Shown piece by piece: positions 35,817-39,978 of a stretch of DNA of 39,978 nt; the stretch's first letter is position 1, and every line of letters begins with the position of its first letter. Location: assembly GCA_016937195.1 (NCBI GenBank), contig JAFGWK010000250.1, positions 1 through 39,978 of the forward strand, written 5' to 3'. Origin of the DNA: Paracoccaceae bacterium. Its GTDB lineage: Bacteria > Pseudomonadota > Alphaproteobacteria > Rhodobacterales > Rhodobacteraceae. The notes under the pieces were generated by a model. The model ran no database searches. It saw only the letters and a program-made list of their open reading frames with translations, and was not told the DNA's origin. The translations under genes were made by a program, and so were the position numbers.

Positions 35817-36695
35817 ATGGCACTCGATGGTATGACTGATGAGACCCTGCCGCGCCAAGCGATGCGCGCGGAATTCCTGGACGCCGACACCGAGGTCGCT
35901 TTGGCCCGAGCCTGGCGTGATAACCGTGATGAAGAGGCGCTACACCGGTTGGTGACCGCTTACATGCGCCTTGCGATCTCGATGGCGTCGAAATTCCGCC
36001 GCTACGGCGCGCCAATGAACGATCTGATCCAAGAGGCCTCGCTTGGCCTGATGAAAGCCGCCGAAAAGTTTGACCCCGAACGCGGCGTGCGTTTTTCGAC
36101 CTACGCGGTTTGGTGGATCAAGGCCTCGATCCAGGAATTCGTGATGCGCAACTGGTCGATGGTGCGGACCGGTTCTACCAGTTCCCAGAAATCTTTGTTC
36201 TTCAATATGCGTCGCGTGCAGGCGCAATTGGCGCGCGAAGCCCAGCAAGAGGGGCGCCAGCTTGACGCGCTACAGTTGCGGATGCGCGTCGCCGAGGTGA
36301 TCGGCGTGCCGATCCATGATGTCGAGATGATGGAGGGGCGACTTTCGGGGTCTGATTTCTCGCTTAATGCCACGCAATCAAGCGATGAAGAGGGCCGCGA
36401 ATGGGTCGATACGCTGGAAGATGACAGCGCCAATCCAGAAGAAAGCGTTGCCGAAAGCCATGACGGTTTGACGATGAAAAACTGGCTGGGCGAGGCGATG
36501 GAGCGGTTGACGGATCGTGAAAAGTACATCGTCACGCAGCGCCGCCTCATCGAAGATCCACGCACGCTGGAAAGTCTTGGCGAAGAGCTGTGCCTGTCCA
36601 AAGAGCGCATCCGTCAGCTTGAGGCGCAGGCCTTTGGCAAAATGCGCAAATCGCTTGAATGCCACCAAGGTGAGGTGCAAAGCTTCTTCGTATGA
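35817..36695 (+). CDS. RpoH-type (sigma-32 group) RNA polymerase sigma factor
   Basis: A 292-residue sigma-70 family factor of the RpoH group. Region 2 reads ALHRLVTAYMRLAISMASKFRRYGAPMNDLIQEASLGLMKAAEKFDPERGVRFSTYAVWWIKASIQEFVMRNWSMVRTGSTSSQKSLFFNMRR (about 40-135), with the QKSLFFN-type RpoH box. Region 4 is LTDREKYIVTQRRLIEDPRTLESLGEELCLSKERIRQLEAQAFGKMRKSL. Region 1.1 is absent, as in RpoH. Rhodobacterales usually have two RpoH copies; sequence alone does not let me assign which, but the diverged C-terminus and the ECF-like promoter would suit the RpoHII type that responds to oxidative stress. The ATG at 35817 is eight bases after GGGGAG. The stop overlaps the chaN-like gene by four bases. 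Confidence 0.92.
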   Translation: MALDGMTDETLPRQAMRAEFLDADTEVALARAWRDNRDEEALHRLVTAYMRLAISMASKFRRYGAPMNDLIQEASLGLMKAAEKFDPERGVRFSTYAVWWIKASIQEFVMRNWSMVRTGSTSSQKSLFFNMRRVQAQLAREAQQEGRQLDALQLRMRVAEVIGVPIHDVEMMEGRLSGSDFSLNATQSSDEEGREWVDTLEDDSANPEESVAESHDGLTMKNWLGEAMERLTDREKYIVTQRRLIEDPRTLESLGEELCLSKERIRQLEAQAFGKMRKSLECHQGEVQSFFV

Positions 36696-37507
36696 AGAGC
36701 GTTTTGGCCGCACTGCTTGGCTTGATACTGATCTCCCCGGCCCATGCCGAGGAGATTTCTGCGGGCGCGCTTGATCATATCTCCGGCGATATTGTTGTGG
36801 TCGGTGAAATCCACGACAATCCCACCCATCACCTCAATCAGGCGCGCGCGATCACGGCGATCAAGCCCAAAGCGGTGGTGTTTGAAATGCTCAGCCCCGC
36901 GCAAGCTGCCAAGATTACGCCCGCCCTGTTGAAAGACGAAAAAGCGCTGGACAAAGCCTTGGGCTGGGAACAGGCGGGCTGGCCGGATTTCGCGATCTAT
37001 TACCCGATTTTCAAAGCCTTGGGCGATTCGCGTATCTACGGCACAGCCGAGCCGCGCGATGTTGTGCGCAGCGCCATGACAACGCCCTTGTCCGAAGTCT
37101 TTGGCCCTGATGCCTCGCGCTATGGGCTAAACCAACCCTATCCCGATGCCTTGCAAAAACAGCTAGAGGCCGAGGCGCAGAAAGATCACTGCAACGCGCT
37201 GCCGGTCGACCTTTTGCCCGGTATGGTCGCGGCGCAACGCTACCGCGATGCAGCTTTCGCACGCACCGTTCAGCAGGCTTACAAAGACACTGGCGGCCCC
37301 GTCGTTTTGATCACCGGATCGGGCCATGCACATAATGACCTCGCCGTGCCGGCGATGCTGCGCAAGCTTGATCCACGCGCCAAGGTTGTGTCCATCGGCC
37401 AGATTGAGGCTGCGCCCGACGATCCGGCGTCGCCCGATCAGCCTTTCGATCACTGGATCGTCACGCCCCCGACGCCCCGCGACGACCCCTGCGCTGCGTT
37501 CAAGTGA
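36692..37507 (+). CDS. ChaN-family (heme-binding lipoprotein-like) exported protein
   Basis: A 271-residue protein of the ChaN/DUF399 family, whose best-known member (Campylobacter) is a heme-binding lipoprotein linked to iron uptake. A signal peptide (MKSVLAALLGLILISPAHA) has no lipobox cysteine, so this form is periplasmic rather than lipidated. The family core is GDIVVVGEIHDNPTHHLNQARAITAIKPKAVVFEMLSPAQAAKITPALL (about 31-80), with GWPDFAIYYPIFKAL and VLITGSGHAHNDLAVPAML near residue 205. The conserved histidines in these parts are likely ligands. The start overlaps the sigma factor stop by four bases (ATGA), so it is translated with the stress sigma gene. The heme role is family knowledge, not seen directly. 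Confidence 0.88.
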   Translation: MKSVLAALLGLILISPAHAEEISAGALDHISGDIVVVGEIHDNPTHHLNQARAITAIKPKAVVFEMLSPAQAAKITPALLKDEKALDKALGWEQAGWPDFAIYYPIFKALGDSRIYGTAEPRDVVRSAMTTPLSEVFGPDASRYGLNQPYPDALQKQLEAEAQKDHCNALPVDLLPGMVAAQRYRDAAFARTVQQAYKDTGGPVVLITGSGHAHNDLAVPAMLRKLDPRAKVVSIGQIEAAPDDPASPDQPFDHWIVTPPTPRDDPCAAFK

Positions 37508-37566
37508 TCCTTGCGCGCGTGCGTCCTGCCGCTTAGACCTAAGATCAATCTATTACGGAGGGGCAA

Positions 37567-38769
37567 ATGCTCGCGGGCAAACGCATCCTGTTGATCATCG
37601 GCGGCGGTATCGCGGCCTTCAAAACGCCCGAGTTGATCCGCGCCCTGCGCGGGGCAGGGGCAGCAGTGACCCCTGTTTTGACCCGCGCGGGGGCTGAGTT
37701 TGTCACCCCGCTCACGATCTCGTCGCTCGCAGGCGAGGCCGCGCATAGCGATCTGTTCGATCTGACCCATGAGGCCGAGATTGGCCATATCCAGCTGAGC
37801 CGCGCCGCCGATCTGGTGGTCGTCGTGCCCGCCACCGCCGATCTGATGGCGAAGATGGCGCAAGGGCTGGCCAATGATCTGGCCTCGACGCTGCTGCTGG
37901 CGACCGATAAACGCGTCTTGATCGCGCCTGCGATGAATGTGCGGATGTGGGAGCATGCCGCGACCCAGCGCAATATCGCCACGTTGAAATCGGATGGCGT
38001 CTTGTTTGCAGGTCCGACGGATGGCGACATGGCCTGTGGAGAATTCGGGCCGGGGCGGATGGTTGAACCGATTGAAATCCTGTCATCAATTAAGGCCGCT
38101 CTGTCCGATGGCCCGCTAAAAGGCCGCCATATCCTTGTCACCTCTGGTCCCACGCACGAACCGATCGACCCGGTGCGCTATATCGCCAATCGCTCGTCCG
38201 GGGCGCAGGGCACGGCGCTGGCCGCGGCGCTGCGCGATCTGGGCGCGCGCGTGAGTTTTATCACTGGCCCTGCCAGCGTGCCTCCGCCTGCGGGTGTGAC
38301 GGTGATCCGGGTGGAAACCGCGCGCGAAATGCTGGATGCAGTTCAGACCGTGCTGCCCGCCGATGCCGCTATCTTTGCCGCCGCCGTGGCCGATTGGCGT
38401 GTAGAGAACGCCGCATCTCAAAAGATGAAAAAAGACGGCTCCGGCGCGCTGCCCACGCTCGCATTCGCCGAGAACCCCGATATTCTGGCACAGGTGTCGC
38501 AGATGACCGCTGATCGGCCTGCGCTGGTGGTGGGCTTTGCCGCCGAGACCCATGATGTGCAGCGCCACGCCACCGAAAAACGCGCGCGCAAGGGATGTGA
38601 CTGGATCGTGGCCAATGATGTCAGCCCCGAGACCGGAATAATGGGCGGCAGCGAAAACGCGATCACGTTGATCGACGATCAGGGCGCTGAACATTGGGAA
38701 CGCATGAGCAAGGTTGATACTGCACGCCGGTTGGCGGCCCGCATCGCTGCGGCATTGGGTGCGGGTTGA
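37567..38769 (+). CDS. coaBC: Bifunctional phosphopantothenoylcysteine decarboxylase / phosphopantothenate-cysteine ligase
   Basis: CoaBC makes 4'-phosphopantetheine for coenzyme A in two steps. The 400-residue product has the FMN-dependent CoaC half first: GKRILLIIGGGIAAFKTPELIRALR, the active-site histidine in EAEIGHIQLSRAADLVVVVPATADLMAKMAQGLANDLAST, the PAMN motif in IAPAMNVRMW, and ACGE with the catalytic cysteine. The CoaB half follows, with LVTSGPTHEPIDPVRYIANRSSGAQGTALA and FAAAVADWRV...KMKKDG. The ATG at 37567 is preceded by GGAGGGG. An extended inverted repeat follows the stop. Confidence 0.97.
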   Translation: MLAGKRILLIIGGGIAAFKTPELIRALRGAGAAVTPVLTRAGAEFVTPLTISSLAGEAAHSDLFDLTHEAEIGHIQLSRAADLVVVVPATADLMAKMAQGLANDLASTLLLATDKRVLIAPAMNVRMWEHAATQRNIATLKSDGVLFAGPTDGDMACGEFGPGRMVEPIEILSSIKAALSDGPLKGRHILVTSGPTHEPIDPVRYIANRSSGAQGTALAAALRDLGARVSFITGPASVPPPAGVTVIRVETAREMLDAVQTVLPADAAIFAAAVADWRVENAASQKMKKDGSGALPTLAFAENPDILAQVSQMTADRPALVVGFAAETHDVQRHATEKRARKGCDWIVANDVSPETGIMGGSENAITLIDDQGAEHWERMSKVDTARRLAARIAAALGAG

Positions 38770-38788
38770 ATCGGGGGGCCGCTCCGCG

Positions 38789-38846
38789 GGGAGTATTTAC
38801 GGCCAAATGAAATCAATCGCTCTTTCATTTGGCCGTAAATACTCCC
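38789..38846. repeat. Perfect 24-bp inverted repeat between coaBC and dut
   Basis: The arms GGGAGTATTTACGGCCAAAT (24 bases to 38812) and its exact complement at 38823-38846 surround a ten-base loop (TCAATCGCTC). The arm sequence resembles the post-stop 28-mers after argD and murJ (CTTGATCCAAATATCCC against TTTGGCCGTAAATACTCCC). The structure starts 19 bases after the coaBC stop, with a short CCGC-TCC-GCGG hairpin before it. Without a T run it is more likely an mRNA end or a repeated element than a simple terminator. Confidence 0.85.
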
Positions 38847-38901
38847 GCCGGAGGCTTCCAACAGCAAAGCCCAAGCGCCACAGCGGGGCAGGGAGAACAA
38901 G

Positions 38902-39372
38902 ATGACCATACCGACCATCAAGGTTGTGCGCGAAGATTGGGCCGATCCCAGCATCGCGCTACCAAGCTATGAAAGTGCAGGCGCGGCGGGGGCCGATATT
39001 CGCGCTAACCTGATGCTTGAGGACCGGGGCAGCGGCTTTACCCTCTATCCGATGCAACGCGCGATCATCCCGACAGGCCTGCGCGTTGAGATTCCCGAGG
39101 GGTTCGAGATGCAGATCCGCCCGCGCTCGGGGCTTGCGCTGAAACACGGGATCAGCCTGCCCAATACGCCCGGCACGATTGACGCGGATTACCGCGGTCC
39201 GCTGGGCGTTTTGTTGATCAATCTGGGCCATGAACCTTATCTGATCGAACATGGCGCGCGCATCGCCCAAGCGATTATCGCGCCGGTGGTGCAGGCCCGT
39301 TTTGAGGTCGCGCAGGCGTTGGGCGACACCGCGCGCGGGCAGGGGGGCTTTGGCTCCACCGGAAAGCACTAG
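38902..39372 (+). CDS. dut: dUTP diphosphatase
   Basis: A trimeric dUTPase of 156 residues that removes dUTP and supplies dUMP. All five family motifs are visible: ESAGAAGADIRANL (motif 1), RPRSGLALKHGI (motif 2), NTPGTIDADYRGPLGVLLINLG (motif 3), GARIAQAIIAPV (motif 4) and GGFGSTGK at the C-terminus (motif 5). The ATG at 38902 is preceded by AGGGAG. Pairing with coaBC is typical in many bacteria. The MoeB-like gene starts three bases after its stop. Confidence 0.97.
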   Translation: MTIPTIKVVREDWADPSIALPSYESAGAAGADIRANLMLEDRGSGFTLYPMQRAIIPTGLRVEIPEGFEMQIRPRSGLALKHGISLPNTPGTIDADYRGPLGVLLINLGHEPYLIEHGARIAQAIIAPVVQARFEVAQALGDTARGQGGFGSTGKH

Positions 39373-39375
39373 GCG

Positions 39376-39978
39376 ATGCTGGGGCTGATCCTTTTGGCGG
39401 CAATTCTTGGTTTGGGGCTGTTCATGCGGGCCTCGGCGCGCGCAGTCTGGGCGATGCTTGGGCTTGTATGGCTGGCGCTGATCATCGCGCATCTACCGGT
39501 TCAGGGATTGGTGCCGCTGGGACAAACTCTGGGCGGATCGCTCGCGGGTTGGTTGGGGCTGGGCGTAGTCGCGGCGTTGGTTTTGGCTTATCGCACGATG
39601 CTGCGTGCCATTCGTGCCCGCGCGGTTGACCCCTCTGTGGCGCCTGCAAAGTCGGGGTCGTTTTCGGGTGCGGAGCTGGATCGCTACGCCCGCCACATCA
39701 TGCTGCGCGAGATCGGCGGGCCGGGGCAGAAAAAGCTGAAATCTGCCAAGGTGCTGGTGATCGGTGCGGGGGGGCTTGGTTCGCCCGTCTTGCTGTATCT
39801 CGCGGCGGCGGGTGTGGGGCAGATCGGGGTGGTCGATGATGATGTCGTGTCCAGTTCCAATCTGCAAAGACAGGTCATTCACCGCGACGCCGATATCGGT
39901 TTGCCTAAGGTATTTTCAGCGCAAAAGGCGATTGCGGCGCTCAACCCGCATATTCAGGTCTTGCCGTATCAGCGCCGC
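39376..39978 (+). CDS. MoeB/ThiF-family adenylyltransferase with N-terminal membrane segments, 3' end cut by window
   Basis: The frame stays open from the ATG at 39376 to the window edge, giving 201 residues; the ORF track misses it because it has no stop. Residues 1-80 contain three hydrophobic helices (LGLILLAAILGLGLFM, VWAMLGLVWLALIIAHL and LAGWLGLGVVAALVLAY) and a short linker. The E1-like domain then begins with SGAELDRYARHIMLREIGGPGQKKLKSAKVLVIGAGGLGSPVLLYLAAAGVGQIGVVDDDVVSSSNLQRQVIH, with the ATP loop GAGGLGSP and the NLQRQ arginine finger region. Such proteins adenylate MoaD or ThiS-like sulphur carriers. The membrane extension is not part of E. coli MoeB. The catalytic cysteine and zinc site lie beyond the window. 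Confidence 0.9.
   Translation, partial: MLGLILLAAILGLGLFMRASARAVWAMLGLVWLALIIAHLPVQGLVPLGQTLGGSLAGWLGLGVVAALVLAYRTMLRAIRARAVDPSVAPAKSGSFSGAELDRYARHIMLREIGGPGQKKLKSAKVLVIGAGGLGSPVLLYLAAAGVGQIGVVDDDVVSSSNLQRQVIHRDADIGLPKVFSAQKAIAALNPHIQVLPYQRR

Noticed and set aside
38770-38901. Inverted repeat as insertion-sequence ends
   Set aside because: There is no transposase between the arms, only a ten-base loop, and no visible target duplication.

Overview
The window is a chromosomal stretch of an alphaproteobacterium, almost certainly a member of the Rhodobacterales (Roseobacter/Rhodobacter group). The reasons are the high GC content, a GcrA cell-cycle regulator, an RpoH-type sigma factor, a TRAP transporter, gene pairs such as argD-argF, rpoH-chaN, rsmI-yraN-gshB and glnD-murJ, and a composite intergenic element that I associate with this order. 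I see no phage, insertion sequence, CRISPR array, tRNA or rRNA. Almost all sequence is accounted for by about 33 genes. Most of the ORF-track lines are antisense or out-of-frame shadows of them.

Region by region: (1) 1-6563 holds a truncated ettA (ABC-F translation factor), a small potassium-channel-like protein with a zinc-ribbon tail, a secreted CAP-domain protein coupled to rimO, a FadL-type outer membrane protein with a clear terminator, and gcrA, whose 3' end has been tandemly duplicated downstream. (2) 6740-9970 holds an ABC-2 permease and the arginine genes argD and argF. (3) 9971-14221 holds a 375-base gene-free stretch, a 62-residue exported protein, a YjbF/YjbH exopolysaccharide pair, and a His-rich two-repeat protein of unknown function.

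(4) 14271-23034 is the most system-like part. A divergent RpiR-type regulator faces a single minus-strand series that reads N-formylglutamate-amidohydrolase family protein, TRAP small permease, TRAP large permease, TRAP binding protein, glutamine-synthetase-like ligase, aldehyde dehydrogenase, iron-type alcohol dehydrogenase. Several junctions overlap by 1 or 4 bases. I infer an uptake and catabolic route in which an imported amino compound is gamma-glutamylated, oxidised from alcohol to aldehyde to acid, and then hydrolysed. This resembles the Puu and Ipu pathways but has an alcohol dehydrogenase in place of the amine oxidase. The substrate is unknown.

(5) 23067-30607 holds trpS, a rhomboid-fold protein that lacks the catalytic residues, murJ, glnD and a lipoprotein PBP activator. 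(6) 30707-39978 holds rsmI-yraN-gshB, an alpha/beta hydrolase, comM (convergent, overlapping), an rpoH-type sigma factor translationally coupled to a ChaN-like protein, coaBC, dut, and the start of a membrane-anchored MoeB/ThiF-type adenylyltransferase cut by the window end.

The non-coding structure worth attention is a composite element placed directly after stop codons (after argD and murJ, with a related 24-bp perfect inverted repeat after coaBC), the gcrA 3'-end repeat array, and a hairpin in the rpoH leader. All product names come from reading the translated sequences; no database search was run.
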